Below, one piece after another: positions 13,821 to 21,135 of a DNA stretch of 21,135 nt. Each line of letters starts with the position of its first letter. The first letter of the stretch is position 1. A program made the position numbers and the translations under genes. Source of the DNA: CAYOSU01 sp964406735 (GTDB lineage: Bacteria > Bacillota > Clostridia > Christensenellales > CAMQZB01); the NCBI GenBank assembly GCA_964406735.1, contig CAYOSU010000021.1:1-21135 (forward strand), written 5' to 3'. Under the pieces are notes generated by a model that saw only the letters and a list, made by a program, of their open reading frames with translations, searched no databases and had not been told where the DNA came from.

Positions 13821-14762
13821 ATGAGAGTACTTTGTTTTGGATTAGTATTAGTCGATCTTTTGGCGATCGGCGTAGAGAAGCTCCCGACGGAGTTTGAGGG
13901 TACTACTGCGTGCGAATATACGCACACTGCGGTAGGCGGCGGTGCGATAAATTCCGCCGTAGCCTTCTCAAAGTTCGGTATAGAGACCGATCTTTTGGGA
14001 AGAATAGCCAAAGACTCGCTCGGCATCGTGGTCAGGCGTTTTTTGAGGCGTACACCTGTCAGGAACAGACTTATATTCGACCCCGACCACTCGACTGGAA
14101 GCTCGCTCGTATTGGTGTCGAAAAGCTCGCAAAAGACTGCGATAGTGTCAAGAGGAGCAAACGACGGCATCGTGAGAGAGGACTTCGACTCGGTGATACT
14201 CTCGGATTACAACTGCCTGCTCATCAACGGCTTTTTCCAGTTCCCGAATATCGTAAAGGACATGCCCGAGATATTGCAAAAGGCGAAAAAATACGGACTG
14301 ACGGTAGCGTTTGACACTGCAGGCTGGGATACTACGGAGCGTTGGTTCGAGCAGATACGCCCCTTTGCGAAATATATAGACTACTTTTTCCCGAACGAGA
14401 TACAGGTAAGGAAGTTAGGCCAAAGCGACGATATAGACCTTGCGGCGAACAACCTTCTGAATGAGGGCGTAGGATGCGTCGTGGTCAAGCTCGGAGACAA
14501 GGGCTGTGCGGTGTATAGGAAAGGCAAACAAACGCTTTATACCGATAGCTTCAAGGTAGATCCCGTAGATACGACGGGCGCAGGCGACTGCTTCGATGCG
14601 GCGTTCATGACGTGCAAGTTAGAGGGCAAGAGCGACGAATACGCATCACGCTTTGCGAATGTAGCGGCGGCAGTCAACTGCACGCACGTAGGCGCATGCT
14701 CAGACGTTCCCGAAAAGGCTTTCGTAGAGAGAATAATGAAGATAGAGGGCTATAAATGTTAG
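13821..14762 (+). CDS. PfkB-family carbohydrate kinase
   Basis: 313 residues of the ribokinase/PfkB family. The N-terminal GGGAINSA block (39-46) lies in the substrate site and DTTGAGDCFDAAF (250-262) carries the anion hole and catalytic base Asp256. These kinases phosphorylate sugars, sugar acids, sugar phosphates or nucleosides with ATP. It overlaps the aldolase gene by seven bases and is first in an operon with an aldolase and a hydroxyacid dehydrogenase-type reductase. A ketose or ketose-phosphate kinase that makes the aldolase substrate is the natural inference; the precise sugar is not readable. There is no Shine-Dalgarno, fitting a leaderless transcript. Confidence 0.88.
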   Translation: MRVLCFGLVLVDLLAIGVEKLPTEFEGTTACEYTHTAVGGGAINSAVAFSKFGIETDLLGRIAKDSLGIVVRRFLRRTPVRNRLIFDPDHSTGSSLVLVSKSSQKTAIVSRGANDGIVREDFDSVILSDYNCLLINGFFQFPNIVKDMPEILQKAKKYGLTVAFDTAGWDTTERWFEQIRPFAKYIDYFFPNEIQVRKLGQSDDIDLAANNLLNEGVGCVVVKLGDKGCAVYRKGKQTLYTDSFKVDPVDTTGAGDCFDAAFMTCKLEGKSDEYASRFANVAAAVNCTHVGACSDVPEKAFVERIMKIEGYKC

Positions 14763-15601
14763 TAACGACAAAAGAGCTTCTTATAGAGGCAAAAAAGAAT
14801 AAATACGCAGTCCCTGCATTGAACGCAAACTGCCTTGAAATGTGCTTACCGCTCATTCGTGCGGCAGAAAAGCTCAAAGCGCCGCTCATTTTGCAGCTCG
14901 GGCGTCAATATCTCGGCTTTATGACCCCATCCGAGATAGCACCGACGGCGATTGCGCTTGCAAAGAGTGCGACAGTGCCCGTTGCGATACATCTCGACCA
15001 CGCAAAGGAGTTAAATCCCTGCTTGGAGAGCTTAGAGGCAGGCTTCACGTCGATAATGTTCGACGGCTCGTCCTACTCGTTCGAGGAGAATATCGAGCTC
15101 ACGAAAAAGGTAGTCGAGGCGGCGAAAAAATATAACGTTCCCGTCGAAGGCGAGGTCGGCAAGGTAGGACTTATAGAGACGACGGATCTTAACAACATAA
15201 CCGATATGTCGACACCCGAGGAAGTCATAGAGTTTGTCGCAAAGACGGGCGTAGATTCCGTTGCGGTAGCTGTCGGCAACGTACACAGAATGCGCAGAAA
15301 GATAGCAAAGCTCGACTTTGAGCTGATAGAAAAATTAGCTCATTGCGTAGATATTCCCTTAGTCATGCACGGCGCAAGCGGAATTTCCGACGACGACGTG
15401 AGAAGAGCCATCGAGTGCGGAATTTCCAAGGTAAACGTCGCAACGGACTTTAACGTAGCGTTCACCGACGGCTTAAAGAAAGATGTTGCGGCAGCTCCCG
15501 ACGAGACATTCCCGATGGAGTTTATGAAGACGGGCATGCAGAACGTATACAACGTAGCGATAGAAAGAATTTTGGCGGTAAAGGCAGATGGCAGATATTA
15601 A
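14756..15601 (+). CDS. Class II ketose-bisphosphate aldolase family protein
   Basis: 281 residues of the zinc-dependent class II fructose-bisphosphate/tagatose-bisphosphate aldolase family (FbaA/GatY/KbaY type). Catalytic Asp81 and zinc ligand His82 lie in HLDHAKE, with EGEVG at 131-135 and further zinc-ligand candidates His177 (GNVH) and His205 (VMHGASG). The phosphate site NVATDF (227-232) is present. It likely cleaves a ketose phosphate to DHAP and an aldehyde. Unusually, the segment after His177 reads HRMRRK where GatY-type enzymes have HGxY, adding positive charge near the active site. The ATG overlaps the kinase stop and is preceded by GAGGG. The reductase gene overlaps its 3' end by 14 nt. 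Confidence 0.88.
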   Translation: MLVTTKELLIEAKKNKYAVPALNANCLEMCLPLIRAAEKLKAPLILQLGRQYLGFMTPSEIAPTAIALAKSATVPVAIHLDHAKELNPCLESLEAGFTSIMFDGSSYSFEENIELTKKVVEAAKKYNVPVEGEVGKVGLIETTDLNNITDMSTPEEVIEFVAKTGVDSVAVAVGNVHRMRRKIAKLDFELIEKLAHCVDIPLVMHGASGISDDDVRRAIECGISKVNVATDFNVAFTDGLKKDVAAAPDETFPMEFMKTGMQNVYNVAIERILAVKADGRY

Positions 15602-16445
15602 GGTAGGCTTCATCGGCTTAGGCGTCATGGGCGCTCCGATGTGCAACAATATAATAAAAAACGGCTACGAGGTATTCGCGTACGACAATAACGGGGAGGC
15701 GAGAGAGAACGCAAAAGCTCTCGGTGCGACCGTACTTTCGTCGGCGGCGGACGTAGCAAAGAGTGCTGACGTAACAATTTTGATGCTCCCGAACGGCGAT
15801 ATAGTAAAAAGCGTCGTTACGGAGATAAAGAGCGAGCTGACGAACAACAAAACGCTCGTTGATATGAGTACGATAAATCTCTCGTCGATAAAAGACGATG
15901 TAGAGGAGCTTAAAAGCTTGGGCGTAAGCGTTCTCGATGCCCCGGTAGTAAAGAGCAAGGCGGCGGCGATCTCGGGCGATCTTGGAATACTCGTCGGCGG
16001 CGAGAAAGAGGATTACGAAAGGCTTTTGCCGCTATTCAAGACGATGGGCAAGAACGTCATATATATGGGCAAGAACGGTAGCGGCTACGTTGCCAAGGTC
16101 TGCCACAATATGCTCGTTGGAGAAATATCCGTCGCAGTGTCTGAAACACTCACCCTTGCCAAAAAACAGGGCTTAGACGTAGAGGACTTCGTAACGGCTG
16201 TGTCGTACGGCGGCGGCCAGAACTTTTATATGGACGGCAAGGCAAAGCCGATAGTAAACGAGGATTTCACCTGCAACTTTGCGTTAGGTTACGAATATAA
16301 GGACTTAAACTTGGCAAAGGAGCTTGAAAAAGATTCGGGACTTAACTTAACTGGCTTTCAGAACGCTCTCGAAAAATACCGTGAGGGCGTAGAGGCAGGA
16401 TATTCCAAGGACGATTTTTGCAAGATAATCAAGACGATAAAATAA
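15588..16445 (+). CDS. 3-hydroxyisobutyrate dehydrogenase-family NAD(P)-dependent oxidoreductase
   Basis: 285 residues of the beta-hydroxyacid dehydrogenase family. The Rossmann motif GLGVMG (10-15) opens the protein, LPNG is at 67-70, and the catalytic Lys170 sits in GYVAKVCHN with Asn174. The substrate loop, normally DAPVSGG, is DAPVVKSKAAAISG (117-130), so the Ser-Gly-Gly anchor is replaced by residues including two lysines; this predicts a non-standard anionic substrate. Family members reduce semialdehydes such as tartronate, succinate or sulfolactaldehyde, or oxidise hydroxyacids. Coupling to the aldolase (14-nt overlap) suggests it removes the aldehyde product of that reaction. Confidence 0.87.
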   Translation: MADIKVGFIGLGVMGAPMCNNIIKNGYEVFAYDNNGEARENAKALGATVLSSAADVAKSADVTILMLPNGDIVKSVVTEIKSELTNNKTLVDMSTINLSSIKDDVEELKSLGVSVLDAPVVKSKAAAISGDLGILVGGEKEDYERLLPLFKTMGKNVIYMGKNGSGYVAKVCHNMLVGEISVAVSETLTLAKKQGLDVEDFVTAVSYGGGQNFYMDGKAKPIVNEDFTCNFALGYEYKDLNLAKELEKDSGLNLTGFQNALEKYREGVEAGYSKDDFCKIIKTIK

Positions 16446-16467
16446 CGCATTCGGAGGGAAAAGCGAT

Positions 16468-17637
16468 ATGGAAGTAAAGAAAAGACACGACTTTTACTTC
16501 GGCTTAGCTCGAATAGTATTGCGCTTGCCGTTCAGAATAATATACGGCTATTCCGCAAAACGCTATAAGCTCAGAAAGGACAAGAGTTATCTCATACTTT
16601 CAAACCATACGGCTCAAGCAGACGCCGTAATGCTGTCGCTTTCTTTCAACCGTGCGATATATTTCATCGCTCAGGACGGACTTTTGAAGCAAAAATACGG
16701 CAAGCTTCTCTATCATATGTTCGCCCCGATAGCAAAGCCGAAAGGACAAGCCGAGGCGTTCTCGATAAGGGAATCGGTCTCTGTCGTCAAGCAAGGCGGA
16801 GTCGTCGGCTTGTACGCAAGCGGCAACTGCACGTTCAACGGCGTTGAGAGCGAGATAGATAGGTCGATAGTGAAGTTCGTAAGGCTATTAAGGTCTGACC
16901 TGATACTATATAACAACGACGGAATGTTCGGAATTGCGCCGAGATTTTCGGCAAAACGCAGAAGAGGCAGATCTTACGGCTACGTCGTAAAGGAGATACC
17001 CTTTGAAGAGGTCAAAGCGATGTCCGACGACGAGCTTTACAAGGTGATATGCGATAATTTATATGTCGATGCGACAAAGCAAAGAGGCAACAGGCTTTAT
17101 AAGTCCAAGCACTCTGCCGAGTACCTTGAAAGAGCGTACTACGTATGTCCGACTTGCCACGAGCTTTGCACCATTTCGTCGAGCGGACAGTACGTAACCT
17201 GCTCGCACTGCGGCTACACGGCAAAATACGGCGAGGATCTTCACCTTCACACCGAAAAGGGCGAGGGCTTTTCTACCTTAAAAGAGTGGGACGACTTCCA
17301 AAAGGAGTTTATTGCAAGCTATACGCCAAAGGCAAACGAGCCCATTTTCACCGACACGATAAGAACTGTCGAGTGGCACGAGGGAGAGGGTGTCGATAAC
17401 GTAACGAGAACGGATTTTGACGGCGGCAGGATAACCCTTTATCCCGATAGGTTCACCGTCGAAAAGGACGGCAGGGTAAAGGTATTCGAGCTTGACAAGC
17501 TGAAATTCTCCTTCCAGGGCAGATGGAATCTTCTCACCTACTACGAGGGCAAGCAGTACTATATCTACGGCGTAACCCCCTTCAATGGCGTCAAATACGT
17601 CGAGATGCTCAAACGGCTAAAAGCCCTAAACAGTTGA
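16468..17637 (+). CDS. PlsC-like acyltransferase with C-terminal zinc ribbon
   Basis: 389 residues. The first half resembles 1-acylglycerol-3-phosphate acyltransferases: SNHTAQAD (45-52) gives the catalytic His47-x4-Asp52. The usual FPEGTRS-type phosphate-binding motif is replaced by YASGNCTFNG (116-125), lacking the Glu. A zinc ribbon follows with CPTC (227-230) and CSHC (245-248), then about 140 residues of unknown fold. A role in membrane phospholipid or another acyl transfer is likely, but motif loss makes substrate and activity uncertain. It has a strong GGAGGG site, lies 22 nt after the reductase and is probably in the same operon. Its stop codon is part of the next promoter's -35 box. 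Confidence 0.78.
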   Translation: MEVKKRHDFYFGLARIVLRLPFRIIYGYSAKRYKLRKDKSYLILSNHTAQADAVMLSLSFNRAIYFIAQDGLLKQKYGKLLYHMFAPIAKPKGQAEAFSIRESVSVVKQGGVVGLYASGNCTFNGVESEIDRSIVKFVRLLRSDLILYNNDGMFGIAPRFSAKRRRGRSYGYVVKEIPFEEVKAMSDDELYKVICDNLYVDATKQRGNRLYKSKHSAEYLERAYYVCPTCHELCTISSSGQYVTCSHCGYTAKYGEDLHLHTEKGEGFSTLKEWDDFQKEFIASYTPKANEPIFTDTIRTVEWHEGEGVDNVTRTDFDGGRITLYPDRFTVEKDGRVKVFELDKLKFSFQGRWNLLTYYEGKQYYIYGVTPFNGVKYVEMLKRLKALNS

Positions 17638-17662
17638 CAATATAAAAAATATAGCATAAAAT
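17634..17662 (+). promoter_or_regulatory. Promoter of the MATE transporter, nested in a terminator
   Basis: TTGACA (17634-17639) contains the TGA stop of the acyltransferase gene; a 17-nt spacer and TAAAAT (17657-17662) follow. Start of transcription near 17669 falls within the 5' arm of the terminator hairpin, so its own transcripts would lack most of that arm and escape termination. Confidence 0.75.
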
Positions 17663-17694
17663 AAGCATTGGCATCATCCGATGCTTGTTTTTTT
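17663..17694 (+). terminator. Terminator of the kinase-to-acyltransferase operon
   Basis: AAGCATTGG (17663-17671) pairs with CCGATGCTT (17678-17686), with one wobble and loop CATCAT, followed by GTTTTTTT. It begins directly after the -10 box of the MATE promoter. Confidence 0.85.
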
Positions 17695-17813
17695 GAAACG
17701 ACTTGAAATTATTTTTGCGGCAAATAGGCTTAAAGGCAGATTTGTCGTTTTATAAGTTAAAAAGCCGTTTTTCTCTTAAATTTGGTAAAAAATTTTTTAA
17801 TATAGGTGTTACT
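17695..17813 (+). promoter_or_regulatory. Long leader of the MATE gene with competing pairings
   Basis: AAACGAC (17696-17702) can pair with GTCGTTT (17744-17750). GGCTT (17727-17731), inside that loop, can pair with AAGCC (17762-17766), which is followed by GTTTTTC. The two pairings interlock, so they form either a pseudoknot or alternative structures, as expected of an attenuator. No known riboswitch class was recognised. Confidence 0.3.
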
Positions 17814-19220
17814 ATGGAAAAAGGTATCAAAAGGTTTATAGGCTCCAAACGCTTTTACAAGGTAGCGTTTGCCGTCATCGTGCCGATAGTCTTCCAGCAG
17901 CTATTCGTATCTATTGCGGGATATATCGACAGCTTGATGATAAATTCATTCTCCGCCGCAAGTTATAGCGGCGTATCTGCGGCGAACAAATTGATGTTCG
18001 TCTTCACGTTCGTATTCATCGGCTTGGGTGCGGCGGCAGGAATATTCATTTCGCAGTTTTACGGCGCAGGCAACAAGGAAAAAATGGTTGCGTCGTTCAA
18101 CCTTTCCTGGATAATAGCGGCGATCTTCGGCGTAATATCGTCCGTTTTGATCCACTTCTTCGGCAACGCCGTCGTAGATATGTATATTCAGGGCGAGGCG
18201 GCGAGAGAGTACGGATACAGGTATCTTGAGGTCATGAAATACGGCATGGTCATAGTGGCAGTCAATATGTCCATTTCGTCGTCGTTCAGGTCTGCAAAGG
18301 AGACCGTACTTCCGATGATACTCGGAATACTCGAGATAGTGATAAACGTCTGCTTCAACTACATTCTCATTTTCGGACATTGCGGCTTTGAGGCGATGGA
18401 CGCAAGAGGTGCGGCGATAGCGACGGTAATTTCAAGAACGGTAAGCTTGATAATCTTCATTTTCGTAGCGCAGTTCTGGAAAAAGTCCCCCTTCAAGGGC
18501 TTTATGAAGTTCCCCAAGATAGGCAAGAACTTGCTCACGTCTTTCATAAAGCGTGGTACGCCGCTCGTATTCAACGAGCTTTTGTGGGCGATAGGCAACG
18601 TTATGTTCGCAATGTTCTACGCATACAAGAACGACCTTTGGTATAACGCATACGCATACGCTCAGAACGTATCCGATCTTTTCTTCATCTTCTTCTCGGG
18701 ACTTGGCAACGGCACGGCGGTAATGGTCGGCTCTGCACTCGGCGCAGGAGATTTCAAGAGGGCGAGAAAGGACGCCGACAGGCTCAAAGGCTTGGCGATA
18801 ATGATGGGCGTAACGATGGGCGTTTTGATGGCGCTTCTTGCACCTTTAGCGATGAAGATGTTCGATCCCGACCCCGCAACGGAAGAAATATCGGTTGCAG
18901 TTCTCAGGATAACGGCGATATTCGTAACGCTTTACTCATATAACTCGACGTGCTTCTTCATTTTGCGCGCAGGCGGCGACAGCATAAGGGCGTTCACTCT
19001 CGACCAAGGTCCGACGTACTTAGTCAGCCTTCCGATAACGATAGTTCTCGGTGTCAATGCGGCGGCTTGGGGCTTAACGCTTCCTCTTCTTTATGCAGTC
19101 TCCCATATTTCCGATATAGTCAAATTCTTTATGTCCAACGCCTTCGTAAAAGCCGAGCATTGGGTAGTCAACCTTGCCGAAAAGGCGGACGACAGCGTAA
19201 TAGCGGAAGTAGGGGAATAA
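17814..19220 (+). CDS. MATE-family efflux transporter
   Basis: 468 residues with about 12 membrane segments in two halves, matching the multidrug and toxin extrusion family, which exports cationic drugs or metabolites with Na+ or H+ antiport. Family-like stretches include VPIVFQQLFVSIAGYIDSLM near the N terminus, SAANKLMFVFTFVF, GAAAGIFISQFYGAG and their repeat in the second half (NGTAVMVGSALGAGDFKRA). The ATG at 17814 (AGGTG five bases upstream) is preferred over an in-frame TTG at 17703, since it gives the usual length and family N terminus, and the earlier start would encode a basic stretch inside the leader. Substrate unknown. Confidence 0.88.
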   Translation: MEKGIKRFIGSKRFYKVAFAVIVPIVFQQLFVSIAGYIDSLMINSFSAASYSGVSAANKLMFVFTFVFIGLGAAAGIFISQFYGAGNKEKMVASFNLSWIIAAIFGVISSVLIHFFGNAVVDMYIQGEAAREYGYRYLEVMKYGMVIVAVNMSISSSFRSAKETVLPMILGILEIVINVCFNYILIFGHCGFEAMDARGAAIATVISRTVSLIIFIFVAQFWKKSPFKGFMKFPKIGKNLLTSFIKRGTPLVFNELLWAIGNVMFAMFYAYKNDLWYNAYAYAQNVSDLFFIFFSGLGNGTAVMVGSALGAGDFKRARKDADRLKGLAIMMGVTMGVLMALLAPLAMKMFDPDPATEEISVAVLRITAIFVTLYSYNSTCFFILRAGGDSIRAFTLDQGPTYLVSLPITIVLGVNAAAWGLTLPLLYAVSHISDIVKFFMSNAFVKAEHWVVNLAEKADDSVIAEVGE

Positions 19221-19277
19221 GGGTAAAATACGCTTTATTTCAAGCGTTAATTTCAGATAGGAGTAAAGGATAAAACA

Positions 19278-19901
19278 ATGCAAGAAAACTATTGGAAAAG
19301 GCTATGGACGCTCATAGCGACGTTTTTCAAGATAGGTATACTCACCTTTGGCGGCGGCTACGTCATGCTTGCGATAATAAGGGATGAGTTCGTGGAAAAA
19401 CGCAACTGGCTTTCGGACGACGAGCTGTTGCAGGTATATGCAATAGCGGAATCCACCCCGGGACCCGTTGCAATAAACGCCGCTACCTATATAGGAAACA
19501 AGGCGTGCGGCACGCTCGGAGCGATATTGGCGACGGTCTTTGAGGTAATGCCTGCCTTTTTGATAACGTTCGTCATAGCAACGTATCTTAACCATGTTAT
19601 GGAATACCCGATAGTGCAGAACGCATTCAAGGGCATTAAAGCAGGCGTTGCGATACTCATTTTGTACGCAGGCGTAGATATGTTCCGCAAAATGGAAAAA
19701 TCTGCGTTCAATCTGACCGTTGCGATAATTTCTTTCGTCGCAATGGCTCTTATAGACATTTTCGCAATAGATTTCTCGTCCATCTGGATAATACTTTTCT
19801 TCGGCGTTCTTTCCCTTGCGATATTCTCTATAAGAGCACACAAAGAAAAAAAGAGCGGAATAAAGAGCGATAATACGGAAGAAAAGGAGGATAGAGAATA
19901 A
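19278..19901 (+). CDS. chrA: Chromate transporter family protein, half-size, first subunit
   Basis: 207 residues with about five or six membrane segments, of the CHR (ChrA) family. Conserved blocks FKIGILTFGGGYVMLAII near the N terminus and AESTPGPVAINAATYIG (about 54-70) are diagnostic. The C-terminal tail is charged. Short CHR proteins occur as adjacent pairs that together correspond to one full-length two-domain ChrA. The stop overlaps the start of the partner by one base. CHR proteins can export chromate, but gut members may transport another oxyanion. AAAGGA (19265-19270) precedes the ATG. Confidence 0.9.
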   Translation: MQENYWKRLWTLIATFFKIGILTFGGGYVMLAIIRDEFVEKRNWLSDDELLQVYAIAESTPGPVAINAATYIGNKACGTLGAILATVFEVMPAFLITFVIATYLNHVMEYPIVQNAFKGIKAGVAILILYAGVDMFRKMEKSAFNLTVAIISFVAMALIDIFAIDFSSIWIILFFGVLSLAIFSIRAHKEKKSGIKSDNTEEKEDRE

Positions 19902-20479
19902 TGAACATCTACCTTCAACTTTTCTGGGTATTTTTGAAAATAGGCACCTTTGCGTTCGGCGGCGGCTACGGTATGATCCCCGTCATGAAGCAAGAGGTGG
20001 TAAACCAAGGCTGGCTCACGGAAGACGCCTTCCTTGACATAGTCGGACTTTCCGAGTCTACCCCCGGACCTATCGCCGTAAATATGGCGACCTACGTCGG
20101 AACAAGCTTGGCAGGCTTCTGGGGCGGAATGATAGCGACGATCGGTGCGATACTTCCTGCATTCTTAATAATCTATTTCATCGCAAAGATAATGCAGAAG
20201 TTTGCCGAGAACAAGTATATATCGTCCTTTTTGGCAGGCGTAAAGCCCGTAGTAGTGGGTTTCATCGTCGCAGTCGGTATCACGATGATACTCAAAAATC
20301 TCAAAGTAATCTCGGGCGGCACGTTCACGATCCCCGACTTTGACGCAAGAGCGCTTATTATCTCTTTGATAGTAGCGGCAATCGCAGTGATCCCCAAGGA
20401 GTTTTTCAAAAAGAAAGTCCCGACCGCACTGACGATAGTCATCTCCGCAGCCCTCGGTATAATTATCTACGCCATTTGA
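19901..20479 (+). CDS. chrA: Chromate transporter family protein, half-size, second subunit
   Basis: 192 residues, the partner of the preceding gene. It carries FLKIGTFAFGGGYGMIPVM near the N terminus and SESTPGPIAVNMATYVG (about 51-67), the same two CHR blocks as its neighbour. The ATG shares one base with the upstream stop (TAATG) and has AAGGAGG (19884-19890), indicating translational coupling and equimolar production, as expected of a heterodimer. A terminator follows at 20525. Confidence 0.9.
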   Translation: MNIYLQLFWVFLKIGTFAFGGGYGMIPVMKQEVVNQGWLTEDAFLDIVGLSESTPGPIAVNMATYVGTSLAGFWGGMIATIGAILPAFLIIYFIAKIMQKFAENKYISSFLAGVKPVVVGFIVAVGITMILKNLKVISGGTFTIPDFDARALIISLIVAAIAVIPKEFFKKKVPTALTIVISAALGIIIYAI

Positions 20480-20524
20480 GCTTCGACACAATTCGATAAT
20501 CTTCGACAAATAACGACAAAGTAA

Positions 20525-20560
20525 AAAGACCTGAGAAAACAACTTGGGTCTTTGATTTTA
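20525..20560 (+). terminator. Terminator of the chromate transporter pair
   Basis: AAAGACCTGAG (20525-20535) pairs with CTTGGGTCTTT (20543-20553), two wobble pairs in 11 bp, followed by GATTTTA. It lies 46 nt after the stop of the second subunit gene. Confidence 0.8.
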
Positions 20561-21135
20561 CTCGAAAGCAAACCAACCGCACGCCAAAATTCCCCTTGCC
20601 TTAATAAACACCAACCACTTATATGTATTTTGCTTAGAGTGATTTTACCGACAACACTATGCTAGCAAAGCCGAAATCAGCAAAATCGCTGCATTTTAAC
20701 TTACTGATACACAAGTAAAAAGACCTGAGAAAAGCTCTCAGGTCTTTAATTTTGCTCAAAAAAGGAGAGAAAAGTGTAAGTCTTTTCGGAGCAAAACTGT
20801 TAGCGTCAAAAGCGGAATTTTATCAAACCGCAGCTTCGAGATAAGCATAGCACAAAAACACAAATTAATATTGCAGATTTGTACGAATTATTGCACATTC
20901 TTTCAATTATTTGCCCAATTCTACTACATATTTGATCTCTCGATCCACAAAATATGCCAAGATCCCTCAAATAATATAGAAACTATCACAAAGTTACCAT
21001 CTTGTTCTACAATAAACTATTGCTAAACAATCCACTCAGCTTTACTATCTCAAAAACCCCTGACAATTTACCCAAACTTCGCTAATAACACATAACATTG
21101 TTTTCACGATAAACCCTGTCTAAATAAACTTGACC
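20561..21135. other. Gene-free, AT-rich region
   Basis: No reading frame with a ribosome binding site or a recognisable product is seen on either strand. The only clear structure is the second terminator-like hairpin at 20719-20747. AT content is visibly higher than in the genes, especially beyond 20850. It may be a spacer between loci, decayed sequence, or a leader of a gene beyond the window. Confidence 0.6.
20719..20752 (+). terminator. Second, near-identical terminator hairpin
   Basis: AAAGACCTGAG (20719-20729) and CTCAGGTCTTT (20737-20747) form a perfect 11-bp stem, followed by AATTTTG. A stretch of 21 nt including its 5' arm and flanks (20713-20733) is identical to 20519-20539 of the first copy. 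No gene lies between the two. Confidence 0.75.

Noticed and set aside
17703..17813. N-terminal extension of the MATE protein from a TTG start
   Set aside because: The residues do not match the family, lie in the leader, and ATG 17814 gives the usual length.
19233..19253. Hairpin ACGCTT/AAGCGT after the MATE gene
   Set aside because: The stem is only 6 bp, with a weak T tail; too uncertain to call a terminator.

Overview
The window looks like a chromosomal segment of a low-to-moderate GC Firmicute, probably an uncultured gut Clostridia member. This rests on AGGAGG-type ribosome binding sites, sigma-A-like promoters with 17-nt spacers, an L27 with a Firmicutes-style N-terminal extension, a preQ1-I riboswitch ahead of queT, and clostridial-type hypothetical and acyltransferase proteins. 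No phage, transposase, rRNA or CRISPR array is visible. Genus-level placement is not possible from the sequence alone.

Layout. 1-313: gene-free, with two copies of a hairpin repeat (conserved flanks, different stems). 314-967: HAD phosphatase. 1279-5181: an asparagine/aspartate block of archaeal-type aspartyl-tRNA synthetase, asparagine synthetase AsnA and asparaginyl-tRNA synthetase. 5344-5814 (minus): helical hypothetical protein that meets asnS at a bidirectional terminator. 6042-6633: rplU and rpmA with a structured leader and no prp gene between them. 6683-6880: unexplained structured intergenic DNA. 6910-6992 (minus): tRNA-Leu(UAG).

7082-13040 is a carbohydrate-utilisation island. A minus-strand AraC regulator diverges from an alpha/beta-hydrolase esterase broken by an apparent one-base insertion. 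A cytoplasmic GH78 alpha-L-rhamnosidase and a pectinacetylesterase-family hydrolase follow. The set fits intracellular processing of acetylated, rhamnose-containing pectin fragments, controlled by the AraC protein.

13121-13693 is queT under a preQ1-I riboswitch. 13784-17637 is an apparently leaderless operon: PfkB-family sugar kinase, class II ketose-bisphosphate aldolase, 3-hydroxyisobutyrate-dehydrogenase-family reductase and a PlsC-like acyltransferase with a zinc ribbon. The first three form a kinase/aldolase/reductase set whose logic resembles sulfoglycolysis or sugar-acid pathways; the substrate is unknown. 17634-19220 is a MATE transporter whose promoter sits inside the terminator of the preceding operon. 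19278-20479 is a pair of half-size chromate-transporter-family genes. 20480-21135 is AT-rich and gene-free except for two near-identical terminator hairpins.

The most notable signals are the riboswitch, the tightly interlocked terminator/promoter junctions, the kinase/aldolase/reductase module, the combination of archaeal-type AspRS with AsnA and AsnRS, the missing prp gene, and a possible small RNA between rpmA and tRNA-Leu.
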